Below, piece by piece: positions 1 to 8,677 of a stretch of 64,000 nt of DNA. Below the pieces are notes generated by a model. The model was not told the origin of the DNA. It ran no database searches and worked only from the letters and a program-made list of their open reading frames with translations. The DNA is taken from NCBI GenBank assembly GCA_949292775.1, contig CASFBL010000002.1, forward strand, positions 124,001-188,000, read 5' to 3'. Position 1 is the first letter of the stretch. Each line of letters starts with the position of its first letter. This stretch comes from an uncultured Eubacteriales bacterium (GTDB lineage Bacteria > Bacillota > Clostridia > Oscillospirales > Acutalibacteraceae). The position numbers and the translations under genes were made by a program.

Positions 1-22
1 TCAGAAAGAAGAGGTGAAAGCC

Positions 23-940
23 ATGCCGATTAAAATTGATGATCAGCTGCCCGCGCGGCACAGCTTAGAGCTTGAAAATATTTTCGTGATGACAAACGAC
101 CGCGCCAGCCGGCAGGATATCCGTCCTTTAAAAATCCTCCTTCTGAATCTGATGCCGACCAAAATTGAAACCGAAACACAGATTTTGCGGCTGCTTTCCA
201 ACACGCCGCTGCAGGTGGAAGTGGAGCTTTTGCAGGTGAAATCACACATTTCCAAAAACACCTCCAAAGAGCATATGCTTCAGTTTTATAAAACGCTCGA
301 CGATGTGAAAGACGATAAATTCGACGGTATGATCGTCACCGGCGCGCCGGTGGAACTGATGGATTTTGAAGAGGTCGATTACTGGGACGAGCTTTGCGAA
401 ATCTTTAAGTGGGCGCAGTCCCATGTCTATTCCACCTTTAATATCTGCTGGGGCGCACAGGCGGCGCTGTATTACAGATACGGTGTTCCGAAACACCTTT
501 TGCCGGAAAAAATGTTCGGCGTGTTCCGTCACCGTCCTTTGGATTTATATCATCCGCTTTTGCGCGGGTTTTCCGATGTTTACTATGTTCCCCATTCGCG
601 CCACACTGAAACGCGCAAAGAGGACATCGCCCGTGTCAAAGATTTACAGCTGCTTTCTTATTCAGACGAAGCCGGCGTGCACTTGATTTCCGACATGGAG
701 TGCCGCAACTTTTTCTGCACCGGTCACTGTGAATACGACAGCGACACTTTAGCGCGCGAGTATTTCCGCGATTTGCAGAAAGGCTTGGATATCCAGATGC
801 CCTGCAATTATTTCCCCGACAACGACCCCAAAAAGACGCCGCTTATCACCTGGCGCGGCGCGGGTTCGCTGCTGTTCCAAAACTGGCTTAACTACTTTGT
901 CTATCAGCGCACACCCTATGAGCTGAGCGCAATTAAATAA
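23..940 (+). CDS. metA: Homoserine O-acyltransferase (MetA family, probably acetyl-CoA specific)
   Basis: Acylates the hydroxyl of L-homoserine, the entry step to methionine synthesis, in the cytoplasm. The 305-residue length fits the family. Numbered from this start, the nucleophile is Cys142 (ICWGAQ) and the His/Glu pair is H235 and E237 (TGHCE). Residue 111 is Glu (APVELM), where the succinyl-CoA-using E. coli enzyme has Gly; Glu111 is known to favour acetyl-CoA, so I infer O-acetylhomoserine as product. The ATG at 23 is chosen over an in-frame GTG at 14 because GAGGTG at 11-16 is the likely ribosome site and family members begin MPIKI. No sulfhydrylase or other methionine gene is adjacent; upstream sequence lies outside the window. 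Confidence 0.95.
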   Translation: MPIKIDDQLPARHSLELENIFVMTNDRASRQDIRPLKILLLNLMPTKIETETQILRLLSNTPLQVEVELLQVKSHISKNTSKEHMLQFYKTLDDVKDDKFDGMIVTGAPVELMDFEEVDYWDELCEIFKWAQSHVYSTFNICWGAQAALYYRYGVPKHLLPEKMFGVFRHRPLDLYHPLLRGFSDVYYVPHSRHTETRKEDIARVKDLQLLSYSDEAGVHLISDMECRNFFCTGHCEYDSDTLAREYFRDLQKGLDIQMPCNYFPDNDPKKTPLITWRGAGSLLFQNWLNYFVYQRTPYELSAIK

Positions 941-980
941 ACAAAACCAATCAATGATTTGTGTATGAAGGAGATAAAAT

Positions 981-2384
981 ATGGGTGGTTTTTTTGGCGT
1001 AGCGTCTAAGCGCGACTGTGTGTTTGATTTGTTTTTCGGAACCGATTACCATTCCCACCTCGGCACACGCCGCGGCGGTATGGCGGTTTATGGCGAACAG
1101 GGGTTTGAACGCGCCATTCACAACATTGAAAACGCGCCGTTCAGAACCAAGTTTGAACGCGATGTAGATGAAATGCACGGCAACCTCGGCATTGGTTGCA
1201 TTTCCGACACCGAGCCCCAGCCGCTGATTGTCCGTTCGCATCTCGGCAATTTTGCCATTACCACGGTCGGGTGCATCAAAAATTTGGACGCGCTGGTTCG
1301 GCAGGCGTTTTCCGACGGCACCACGCATTTCCTTGAAATGAGCGGCGGCGAAATTAACGCTACGGAGTTAACGGCGGCGCTTATCAATCGCAAGGATTCT
1401 ATCACCGAGGGAATTCGTTACGCCCAAAGCCAAATTGAGGGCTCCATGTCTATTTTGGTGCTCACGCCCAACGGGCTTTACGCGGCACGCGACCGGCTCG
1501 GCAGAACACCCGTTGTGCTCGGTCAAAAAGAAGACGCTTTCTGCGCGTCGTTTGAATCATTTGCCTATTTGAATCTCGGCTACAAAGCTTATAAGGAGCT
1601 TGGCCCCGGCGAAATCGATTTTATCACGCCCGAAGGCGTTGAGGTGGTTTCCCCGGCGCTTCAGGAAATGAAAATCTGCACCTTTTTGTGGGTTTATTAC
1701 GGCTATCCCACCTCGTGTTATGAGGGCATGAATGTGGAGCAGATGCGCCACAACTGCGGCGAAATGCTTGCACGGCGCAATAAAGTCGAAGTGGACAGCG
1801 TTTCGGGCATTCCTGATTCCGGCACAGCGCACGCCATTGGCTATGCCAATTATTCCGGCATCCCGTTTTCGCGCCCGTTCATTAAATATACCCCGACCTG
1901 GCCGCGGTCGTTTATGCCCCAAAAGCAAAGCCAGCGCAACTTGATTGCCCACATGAAGCTTATTCCCGTGGACGCACTCATTCGCGACAAGCGCCTGCTT
2001 TTGATTGACGACTCATTGGTGCGCGGCACGCAAATGGGCGAGACGACCGAGTTCCTTTATAACAGCGGTGCAAAAGAAGTCCATGTCTGCCTTGCTTGCC
2101 CGCCGCTTCTGTACGGCTGCAAATACCTCAACTTCTCCCGCTCCAAGTCGGAAATGGATTTGATTACCCGCCGGGTCATCGCAGAGCTGGAAGGGGACAA
2201 AGCGGAAGAAAAACTGCCGCTGTATGCCGACCCCGATACACCGGAGTATGCAAACATGGTAGAGGAAATCCGCAAGCGGCTGCACTTCACTTCTCTCCAG
2301 TATAACCGGCTTGACGATTTGATGAAAGCGACAGGCGTTGCGCCCTGCAAGCTTTGCACCTATTGCTGGAACGGCAAAGAATAA
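981..2384 (+). CDS. PurF-like amidophosphoribosyltransferase paralogue lacking the catalytic cysteine
   Basis: A 467-residue protein with the two-domain PurF architecture: N-terminal Ntn-type glutamine amidotransferase fold (about 1-225) and C-terminal phosphoribosyltransferase. The PRPP loop is intact (LIDDSLVRGTQMGE, about 341-354). Putative Fe-S ligands are kept: Cys233, the Cys pair near ACPPLLYGC, and C456/C459/C462. However it starts MGGFFG with no Cys at position 2, and the motifs binding glutamine in PurF (RYST, HNGN) read GCIS and TVGC. I therefore expect no glutaminase activity. It may use ammonia, act on another PRPP reaction, or be regulatory. AAGGAG sits 7 bases before the ATG. 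It stands alone between metA and a terminator, with no purine genes nearby. Confidence 0.85.
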   Translation: MGGFFGVASKRDCVFDLFFGTDYHSHLGTRRGGMAVYGEQGFERAIHNIENAPFRTKFERDVDEMHGNLGIGCISDTEPQPLIVRSHLGNFAITTVGCIKNLDALVRQAFSDGTTHFLEMSGGEINATELTAALINRKDSITEGIRYAQSQIEGSMSILVLTPNGLYAARDRLGRTPVVLGQKEDAFCASFESFAYLNLGYKAYKELGPGEIDFITPEGVEVVSPALQEMKICTFLWVYYGYPTSCYEGMNVEQMRHNCGEMLARRNKVEVDSVSGIPDSGTAHAIGYANYSGIPFSRPFIKYTPTWPRSFMPQKQSQRNLIAHMKLIPVDALIRDKRLLLIDDSLVRGTQMGETTEFLYNSGAKEVHVCLACPPLLYGCKYLNFSRSKSEMDLITRRVIAELEGDKAEEKLPLYADPDTPEYANMVEEIRKRLHFTSLQYNRLDDLMKATGVAPCKLCTYCWNGKE

Positions 2385-2404
2385 TAGAAAACAGAATATG
2401 CAAA

Positions 2405-2437
2405 TAAAAAACGCTCTTTCATTGGAAAGAGTGTTTT
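2405..2437. terminator. Bidirectional Rho-independent terminator
   Basis: A 10-bp inverted repeat (ACGCTCTTTC at 2411-2420, GAAAGAGTGT at 2425-2434, loop ATTG) has A-rich sequence on its left and TTTT on its right. It lies between the convergent ends of the PurF-like gene and the alcohol dehydrogenase gene and can serve both. Confidence 0.8.
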
Positions 2438-2458
2438 GCCATTCTGAAAACAGATATT

Positions 2459-3568
2459 TTATTTTAAAAACAAGTCGCGCAAAACTTCTTTAGCTTCAGC
2501 GGCGGAGTAACCGCCGGGGGAGTTTTTAAAGTTCTTGAGCGTTTGCCAGCGTTCGCAGTAAGCGTCAATTTGTTCTTCGGTCATCACGATGCCGGAAAGG
2601 TCGGTAAGCGACAGAATGATTTTTTCAAATTCCGGGTAGTTTGTGCCAATCATCGAGAAAAATTCCATGGCGAGCGGATTTTTAAATTCCATGCCGCGTT
2701 TTACATAGGCGGGCATGAACGCCGCGCAGGCACGCCCGTGCGGAAGCGAGAAATCTTCTGTGAGCGCATAGCCCATGCCGTGCGGGAAGCCCGCGCCGCA
2801 GATGTTTAATTCCATACCGGCGTAAAGCGAGGCATAATATAAATCGTTGCGCCCAAGCTCGTCCGGCAGTTCCCCGGTTTCATAAAAGCGTTTGAGCGCT
2901 TCCCACAAAACCGGAATCGCCTTTTGCCCGAACAGCTTTGCCATGTCGTCAAACCGGTTGGAGAACCACCCCTCGACGGCGTGCGCAAACGCGTCCAGTG
3001 CGGTCGAGACCGTTACGCCGTAAGGCACGGAATAGGTGTATTTCGGGTCGGCAAACGCCACTTTCCCATAAAAATTCTGGCCGCTGACGCTCTGCTTGCG
3101 CCCGTTTTCCCGGGTGAGCACCGAAACGCCCGTCACTTCGCTGCCGGTTCCGGCGGTCGTGCCGATTAAAATCAGCGGCAGGGGCGGGAGTATGAAGTCG
3201 TAGTCATAGATTCCCTCGGCGGAAAGCGTTTTGTTCGCCGCGTAAACGGCAATTGCCTTGGCCGAATCGAGCGCAGAACCGCCGCCGACGCCCAAAATAA
3301 AGTCTACTTCAAAATCTCTTGCAAGCTGCCCCGCGCGGTGGCAGTCCGCCGCCAAAGGATTGGGTTTTACCTCGTCAAATATGGTGTATTGGATTCCCTG
3401 CTCATCGAGTGCTGCCAGCACATCGGCTTTTGCGCCGCTTTTTTCTGCGGAAGAGCCGCCGGTGACCAGCATGCACTTTTTGCCATAGGCTGCAAACAGT
3501 GCGGCGTGCTCACGAACAGCGCCGATGCCGCCGATGACCTTAACGGGCATATTAAAATTGAAATTCAT
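2459..3568 (-). CDS. Iron-containing alcohol dehydrogenase
   Basis: Group III (Fe-dependent) NAD(P)-linked alcohol dehydrogenase, 369 residues, interconverting an alcohol and an aldehyde or ketone in the cytoplasm. The nucleotide loop GGGSALDSAKA is near residue 98. The metal ligands of the family are visible in DALDAFAHAVEG (Asp and first His), HGMGYALTED and LPHGRA. Butanol/1,3-propanediol dehydrogenase-type enzymes share this pattern, so the substrate cannot be fixed. The second ATG of the start region (3568) is preferred because AGAGGTG lies about 8 bases before it but only 2 bases before the first ATG at 3574. It is a single-gene unit with its own promoter and the shared terminator. Confidence 0.9.
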   Translation of the reverse strand: MNFNFNMPVKVIGGIGAVREHAALFAAYGKKCMLVTGGSSAEKSGAKADVLAALDEQGIQYTIFDEVKPNPLAADCHRAGQLARDFEVDFILGVGGGSALDSAKAIAVYAANKTLSAEGIYDYDFILPPLPLILIGTTAGTGSEVTGVSVLTRENGRKQSVSGQNFYGKVAFADPKYTYSVPYGVTVSTALDAFAHAVEGWFSNRFDDMAKLFGQKAIPVLWEALKRFYETGELPDELGRNDLYYASLYAGMELNICGAGFPHGMGYALTEDFSLPHGRACAAFMPAYVKRGMEFKNPLAMEFFSMIGTNYPEFEKIILSLTDLSGIVMTEEQIDAYCERWQTLKNFKNSPGGYSAAEAKEVLRDLFLK

Positions 3569-3589
3569 AAGCATTTCACCTCTCTTTTT

Positions 3590-3619
3590 ATTGTATCAGC
3601 AAAGCCCGGCGGAATGCAA
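3590..3619 (-). promoter_or_regulatory. Likely sigma-A promoter of the alcohol dehydrogenase gene
   Basis: On the minus strand, TTGCAT (3619-3614) and TACAAT (3595-3590) are separated by 18 bases and lie about 20 bases before the start codon. Confidence 0.55.
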
Positions 3620-3667
3620 CAATTTTTATAACTTTATGGTTAGAAATTGATATTTTTTAAACAATTC

Positions 3668-3696
3668 TTGAAGAAAACAACGGATTATAGTATGAT
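3668..3696 (+). promoter_or_regulatory. Likely sigma-A promoter of the apbE-rnf operon
   Basis: TTGAAG (3668-3673), a 17-base spacer and TATGAT (3691-3696) sit 47 bases before the apbE start. No other good promoter or terminator is seen until after rnfB, so this probably drives about 7 kb of transcript. Confidence 0.65.
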
Positions 3697-3743
3697 ATAC
3701 AAGTAAATGTCTGCATTGCCGCAACCGGCGGAAAGGGAAAATC

Positions 3744-4793
3744 ATGCAAGGGAAAAAATGGTGGGTTTTGCCGACTATGGCGCTGCTTTTTACAGGGCTT
3801 TTGTGCGCTTGCACGCGTGCACCGAAAACCATCACCCAAAATGCCGTTTCCATGGGCAGTGTGGTTACCGTGAAAGCCTATGGCGACAAGGAAGAAACCC
3901 TGCAGACCGCAGCAGACTGCGTTCTTTCTGAAATTGCGGCGCTTGACGAAAATGTGCTTTCCAAAACACTGGATTCCTCCGAGCTTTATCAGTTAAATCA
4001 CGAAGCGCATACAACCGGCGTGAAAGTGAGCACGGAATTATTCCAAGCACTTTCGGAAACCAAGGCGATTTATGCCTATTCCGGCGGGAAAGCGGCGCTC
4101 GCAAGCGGTGCGCTCACCTCCCTTTGGGGCATGGATACCGATGAATTCCGTGTACCCTCGGCGGATGAAATCGAACGCGCCCGCGCGCTTTGCAGCGACG
4201 ATACCGTTACGCTTTCCGATGACGGCTTTGTTTCTTTCGCCGAAGGGCAGCAGCTAAATCTTGGCTCGGTCGGCAAAGGGCTTGCCTGTGACAAGGCGGT
4301 GCAAGTTTTGCGTGAAAACGGCTTTGGTTCGTCTGTTACCGGTGCGGTCGTTTCCGTGGGCGGCAGTGTCGCCACACTCGGCGAACCGGAAAAAGGGAAA
4401 CAGTGGACGGTCGGTGTGCGTAACCCGTTTGGGAACGCAAACGATTATTTCGCGACGCTTTCTGTGGGCGACGCGTTTCTTTCCACCTCCGGCACCTATG
4501 AAAAACAGTTCACCGCTGACAGCAAGACCTATCATCATCTTTTAGACCTTACAACCGGCTATCCTGCCGAAACCACGCTTTGCTCGGTAACGGTGTTGGC
4601 ACAGACCGGTCTGCAAAGCGACGCGCTTTCGACCCTTTGCTTTTTGTTGGGGGAGGAAGCATCCGGTGAAGTTTTAGAGCTTTACAGCGCCGAGGCTATC
4701 TTTGTTTATCAAGACAAAACGGTTTCTGTGACCGACGGCTTGCAATCGGCGTTTCGCCTGACAGACGAAAGTTTTCAGTGGGTGAACACATGA
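3744..4793 (+). CDS. apbE: FAD:protein FMN transferase, lipoprotein (ApbE)
   Basis: ApbE transfers FMN from FAD onto a threonine of target proteins such as RnfD and RnfG, on the outer face of the membrane. The 349-residue protein starts with a lipoprotein-type signal: KK, a hydrophobic stretch, then a lipobox-like LLCAC with the modified Cys near residue 23. The family motifs AVSMGSVV near the mature N-terminus, GSVGKGLACDKAV and the SGTYEKQF region are visible. It opens the operon and overlaps the next gene by 4 bases (ATGA). Its position directly ahead of rnfCDGEAB makes RnfD and RnfG its obvious substrates. Confidence 0.93.
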   Translation: MQGKKWWVLPTMALLFTGLLCACTRAPKTITQNAVSMGSVVTVKAYGDKEETLQTAADCVLSEIAALDENVLSKTLDSSELYQLNHEAHTTGVKVSTELFQALSETKAIYAYSGGKAALASGALTSLWGMDTDEFRVPSADEIERARALCSDDTVTLSDDGFVSFAEGQQLNLGSVGKGLACDKAVQVLRENGFGSSVTGAVVSVGGSVATLGEPEKGKQWTVGVRNPFGNANDYFATLSVGDAFLSTSGTYEKQFTADSKTYHHLLDLTTGYPAETTLCSVTVLAQTGLQSDALSTLCFLLGEEASGEVLELYSAEAIFVYQDKTVSVTDGLQSAFRLTDESFQWVNT

Positions 4794-5167
4794 AACGAAA
4801 ATGGCTGTCGAAACCGGATTTGATTATCATATTGATTTTAGCGGTCGTCGCGGCCGGGGCTTTGCTTTGGCAAAACACCGCTTCTGCGGACGGCGCGGTC
4901 GCCGAGGTGACCATAGACGGCGAAACGGTGCTGGAACTGCCGCTGTCGGATGTGACCGAAGCGCAGGAAATTACGCTTGCCAACGGCGTCCAACTGGAAG
5001 CGAAGGAACACACAGTTTGCTTTTTGCATTCAAACTGCCCGGACGGTCTTTGCATAAAGGCCGGGGTGCTTGAAAAGCCGGGCGATGTGGCGGCGTGTTT
5101 GCCGAATAAGACCGTGGTCAGTATTCGCGGCGGCGACAAGAGCGCAGTGGATATTTTAACCTATTAA
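4790..5167 (+). CDS. NusG domain II-containing membrane-anchored protein
   Basis: A 125-residue protein with a short basic N-terminus, one membrane segment (about residues 9-28) and an extracytoplasmic NusG-II-like domain. That domain carries the typical HSNCPDGLCIKAG motif followed by a beta-rich end (NKTVVSIRGG). Such proteins are often found next to Gx transporter and rnf genes in Clostridia; their molecular role is not established. The ATG overlaps the apbE stop by 4 bases, indicating translational coupling. The paired cysteines outside the membrane could be redox active or bind a metal; that is inference. Confidence 0.8.
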   Translation: MKRKWLSKPDLIIILILAVVAAGALLWQNTASADGAVAEVTIDGETVLELPLSDVTEAQEITLANGVQLEAKEHTVCFLHSNCPDGLCIKAGVLEKPGDVAACLPNKTVVSIRGGDKSAVDILTY

Positions 5168-5176
5168 GGCGTACTT

Positions 5177-5698
5177 ATGAAAAGAAGAACCTATCAAATC
5201 GCATTGTACGGCATGCTTGCCGCGTTGGCGCTCACGCTTTCTTATCTTGAAAGCCTGCTGCCGACCACGGCGTTTTTGCCGCCCGGCGCAAAACCCGGGT
5301 TTTCCAATATTGTCAATATGTTTGCCGCTTCCTCGCTCGGCTTTTTGCCGGCGATGGGCGTTGCCGTGTTAAAAGCCTGCTTTGCAGGCATAACGCGCGG
5401 CGTGACGGCGTTTTTTATGAGCCTTTGCGGCGGTGTTTTAAGCACCGTGGGCATGTATTTGTTGTTCCGCTTTACAAAGCGGATCGGCTTTGTCGGCATC
5501 GGTGTTATCAGCGCCGTTTTACATAATGCCGGGCAGCTCTTGGTTGCAGCCGTGCTCGTGGGCAACCGTTCGGTGCTGGGCTATCTGCCGGTGCTTTTGC
5601 TTTGCGCGCTTGCGGCAGGTGCGCTGACAGGCTCGGTGCTCAAGGCTGTTATGCCAAAGCTGTTAGCAGCGACAAAACATTTGAATTTGCAGAAGTAA
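5177..5698 (+). CDS. Gx transporter family protein (heptaprenyl diphosphate synthase component I-like)
   Basis: A 173-residue integral membrane protein with about five hydrophobic segments and the family signature PPGAKPGFSNIVNM near residues 35-48. The family (Hpre_diP_synt_I) was first linked to polyprenyl diphosphate synthesis but resembles small S-component-like transporters. In many anaerobes it accompanies ApbE and Rnf, so flavin or quinone-precursor uptake has been suggested; this sequence does not decide between the two. It lies 9 bases after the NusG-II gene and 44 bases before rnfC in the same operon. Confidence 0.82.
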   Translation: MKRRTYQIALYGMLAALALTLSYLESLLPTTAFLPPGAKPGFSNIVNMFAASSLGFLPAMGVAVLKACFAGITRGVTAFFMSLCGGVLSTVGMYLLFRFTKRIGFVGIGVISAVLHNAGQLLVAAVLVGNRSVLGYLPVLLLCALAAGALTGSVLKAVMPKLLAATKHLNLQK

Positions 5699-5742
5699 AG
5701 CGCGGAATATCCGCGTTTGCTGTAAAAGAAAGGAGAAAGGGA

Positions 5743-7077
5743 ATGCACTCTGAAATCATCAAGCCAAAGAAAAAAGTCAGAGGCGGCGTCATGGTTTCTC
5801 ATGAAAAGCACACCAAAGACATGCCGGTGAAGCGCATCCCCGCGCCGGAAACGGTCACACTGCCCATGCGGCAGCACATCGGCGCACCGTGTGTGCCGAC
5901 CGTCAAGGTGGGGGATACGGTAAAAATCGGGCAGGTCGTTGGCGACACGGACCAATATGTCAGCGCACCTGTGCATGCGTCTGTGTCTGGCAAGGTGACG
6001 GCCGTAAAAGAAGTAAAGTTAGCGAGCGGCCTTGTTTCACAGGCGGTCATCATTGAAAACGACGGGGAAAATGCTGCGATTGATTTTGAACCGCCGAAAA
6101 TCGAAAGTAAAGCGGACTTTGTCAAAGCGGTGCGCGCTTCCGGCCTTGTGGGCCTTGGCGGCGCAGGCTTTCCGACGCATGTAAAACTCAATGTGCCGGA
6201 CGACAAGCCGGTTGATACTTTAATCATCAACGCCGCGGAATGTGAACCGTACATCACGGTCGACTACCGCGAATGCATTGATAATTCGTGGGATGTCTTT
6301 AACGGCGTGCATTTTGTAAAAGACATGCTCGGCGTAAAACGCGTGGTTATCGCTGTGGAGGACAACAAGCCCGACGCCATCAAAATTTTGGAACGCATTG
6401 CGGAAAAACAGGACGACAAGGACATTGTCAAGGTCATGCCCTTAAAATCCAAATATCCGCAGGGCGCTGAAAAAATGATGGTGCTTTCCGCTACGGGTAG
6501 AAAAGTCCCGCCCGGGAAACTGCCTGCGGATGTCGGCTGCGTGGTGATGAATGTTGCCTCTGCGGCGTTCATTTCGCGTTACTGCAAGAGCGGCAAGCCG
6601 CTTGTCAGCCGTTCGCTGACGGTGGATGGTTCCGCTGTTGTCCAGCCGCAGAATGTCCGCGTGCCCGTTGGTACGGAAATTGACTATATTTTGAAGGCTT
6701 GCGGCGGCTTCCGCGAAGAGCCGGAGAAAATCGTCTGCGGCGGTCCGATGATGGGTATGGCGATTGTGGACACGCACCACCCGATTTTAAAAAGCAATAA
6801 TGCCATTTTAGCGTTTACAAAGCAGGATATGAGCATTAAAAAGGAAACCGATTGTATTCGCTGCGGTCGCTGTGCCAAAGCCTGTCCGCTTTCCTTAATG
6901 CCTACGCTTATCCACCGCTACGCCGTGGCGAAAGATGTGAAAAAGCTGGAACACGCCGGTGCAAATGTCTGTATGGAATGTGGTTCCTGCGCGTATTCCT
7001 GCCCGGCGGGCAAACCGCTTGTGCAATATATGCGGCACGCAAAAGCCGTGCTTCGAGAGGAGGCGCAGAAGAAATGA
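5743..7077 (+). CDS. rnfC: Rnf electron transport complex subunit C
   Basis: Peripheral NADH-binding, Fe-S-containing subunit of the ferredoxin:NAD+ oxidoreductase pump, facing the cytoplasm. The protein has 444 residues: an N-terminal Rnf domain (MRQHIGAPC), the nucleotide/FMN-binding core with GLVGLGGAGFPTHVK and NAAECEPYI, and two C-terminal 4Fe-4S motifs (CIRCGRCAKACP, CMECGSCAYSCP). An open frame continues upstream to 5602, but the ATG at 5743 is chosen because AAAGGAG lies about 9 bases before it and the upstream residues do not resemble the family. It overlaps rnfD by 4 bases. Confidence 0.96.
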   Translation: MHSEIIKPKKKVRGGVMVSHEKHTKDMPVKRIPAPETVTLPMRQHIGAPCVPTVKVGDTVKIGQVVGDTDQYVSAPVHASVSGKVTAVKEVKLASGLVSQAVIIENDGENAAIDFEPPKIESKADFVKAVRASGLVGLGGAGFPTHVKLNVPDDKPVDTLIINAAECEPYITVDYRECIDNSWDVFNGVHFVKDMLGVKRVVIAVEDNKPDAIKILERIAEKQDDKDIVKVMPLKSKYPQGAEKMMVLSATGRKVPPGKLPADVGCVVMNVASAAFISRYCKSGKPLVSRSLTVDGSAVVQPQNVRVPVGTEIDYILKACGGFREEPEKIVCGGPMMGMAIVDTHHPILKSNNAILAFTKQDMSIKKETDCIRCGRCAKACPLSLMPTLIHRYAVAKDVKKLEHAGANVCMECGSCAYSCPAGKPLVQYMRHAKAVLREEAQKK

Positions 7078-8102
7078 GCGACACCACCATTTTGAAAAAA
7101 CTGACCGTCAGCGCCTCGCCGCATAAAAAGACAAAAGACAGCACCCGCGGCATCATGCTGGATGTCATCATTGCGATGCTGCCGGCGCTGATTCTTTCCG
7201 TTGTGCTGTTCGGGCCGCGCGCGCTTGTCGTGACCCTTGTGAGCGTCGCTGCGTGCGTCGTGTTTGAATTCCTTGCCCGCAAGGCAATGAAACGCAGCAA
7301 CACGATAGGCGACTTGAGCGCCGTGGTGACCGGCATGCTGCTGGCATTTAACCTGCCGTCCACCATGCCGCTTTGGATGGTTGTCATCGGCGACGCAGTT
7401 GCAATCATCGTCGTTAAACAGTTCTTCGGCGGCATTGGGCAAAACTTTGTCAATCCCGCGCTTGTCGGGCGCATTGTGCTGATGGCTTCTTTCTCGGTGC
7501 AGATTTCCGATTATCAAGAGCCGTTTGCCTGGCGCGAAACGGCAGTGGATGCCGTCACGAGTGCAACGCCGCTCGCGGAATTCCCGAGCGTTTACGGCGC
7601 GGAAAATATTCAGGCGGCTATGGATGCGGCGGGCTTGCCGTCTTTAACCGATATGTTCTTCGGCGTGCGCGGCGGGTGCCTCGGCGAGACCTGCGCGGCG
7701 GCACTTTTGGTAGGGCTTCTCTACCTTTTGGTGCGCCGGGTCATTTCTCCGACCATTCCGCTGACCTTTGTTTTGACCGTCGGCGTGATTATGCTCATAG
7801 AAGGGCAGGGGAATTTGAATTTTGTCGCGTATCAGTTGCTGTCCGGCGGTTTGCTGCTCGGCGCAATCTTTATGGCGACCGATTACACTACTTCGCCCAT
7901 AAGCTTTAAAGGTAAAATCATTTACGCAATCGGCTGCGGTGTCATTACGGCGCTTATCCGAATTTTCGGCTCGCTGCCTGAGGGCGTTTCCTTCTCCATT
8001 ATCTTAATGAATATCTTGGTGCCGCATATTGAACATATGACGACCCCCAAGCCGTTCGGCACGCTTAAGAAAAAGAAACAGAAAAAGGAGGCGGCGGAAT
8101 GA
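7074..8102 (+). CDS. rnfD: Rnf electron transport complex subunit D
   Basis: Integral membrane subunit that carries covalent FMN and contributes to ion translocation. The protein has 342 residues with an N-terminal cytoplasmic tail (SASPHKK) and about nine to ten hydrophobic segments. The SATPL motif near residue 165 holds the threonine expected to be flavinylated by ApbE, and the GGIGQNFVNPALVGR region is typical of RnfD/NqrB. The ATG at 7074 overlaps the rnfC stop (ATGA). Upstream in-frame codons lie inside rnfC and are rejected. It ends with a Lys-rich tail and overlaps rnfG by 4 bases. Confidence 0.95.
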   Translation: MSDTTILKKLTVSASPHKKTKDSTRGIMLDVIIAMLPALILSVVLFGPRALVVTLVSVAACVVFEFLARKAMKRSNTIGDLSAVVTGMLLAFNLPSTMPLWMVVIGDAVAIIVVKQFFGGIGQNFVNPALVGRIVLMASFSVQISDYQEPFAWRETAVDAVTSATPLAEFPSVYGAENIQAAMDAAGLPSLTDMFFGVRGGCLGETCAAALLVGLLYLLVRRVISPTIPLTFVLTVGVIMLIEGQGNLNFVAYQLLSGGLLLGAIFMATDYTTSPISFKGKIIYAIGCGVITALIRIFGSLPEGVSFSIILMNILVPHIEHMTTPKPFGTLKKKKQKKEAAE

Positions 8103-8677
8103 AAAATTCAAAAGCAAAAGAAATCCTCGTCCCTGCCGTTTCGCTGTTTTTAATTTGCGTGGTCGTCACCGCGCTTTTGGCGCTGACAAACTCGGTTACT
8201 GCGCCGAAAATCGACGCGCTCGCCGCAGAAACTCAGGAAGCGTCCAAAAAACAGGTGCTTTCTTCGGCGGCTTCGTTCTCTGAAGAAAAACAGATTGAAA
8301 AAGACGGTGTTTCTTATACTTATTATGAGGGGCTCGCTTCTGACGGCAGCATTTCGGGCTATGTGTTTGTCACCTCCGCAAAAGGCTACGGCGGCGATAT
8401 TTCCGTTATGGTCGGCGTGCTCGGCGACGGCACGGTTGCCGGCGTCAACATCCTTTCGATTAACGAAACCGCAGGCCTTGGCATGAACGCGAAAAACCAG
8501 AGCTTTTTAGACCAGTTCCTCGGCAAATCCGGTGAAATCGGCGTGGCAAAGAACAACCCGTCCGACACCGAGATTCAGGCGCTGACCGGCGCAACAATTA
8601 CCTCGCGCGCCATGGCGACCGCCGTCAACACCGCTTTGAGCTTATATGCAGAAATCGGAGGTGGGCAGAATGGCTGA
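8099..8677 (+). CDS. rnfG: Rnf electron transport complex subunit G
   Basis: Membrane-anchored FMN-binding subunit that passes electrons on the outer side of the membrane. The 192-residue protein has one N-terminal membrane helix (about 9-31) and an FMN-binding domain. The flavinylation motif TGATIT near residues 163-168 carries the acceptor threonine, and the GLGMNAKNQSFLDQF region is typical. Start ATG overlaps the rnfD stop by 4 bases; its own stop lies inside the rnfE start region. Confidence 0.95.
   Translation: MKNSKAKEILVPAVSLFLICVVVTALLALTNSVTAPKIDALAAETQEASKKQVLSSAASFSEEKQIEKDGVSYTYYEGLASDGSISGYVFVTSAKGYGGDISVMVGVLGDGTVAGVNILSINETAGLGMNAKNQSFLDQFLGKSGEIGVAKNNPSDTEIQALTGATITSRAMATAVNTALSLYAEIGGGQNG

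Noticed and set aside
14..22. GTG start for metA at 14
   Set aside because: The GTG is part of the GAGGTG ribosome site that serves the ATG at 23, and family proteins begin at the MPIKI position.
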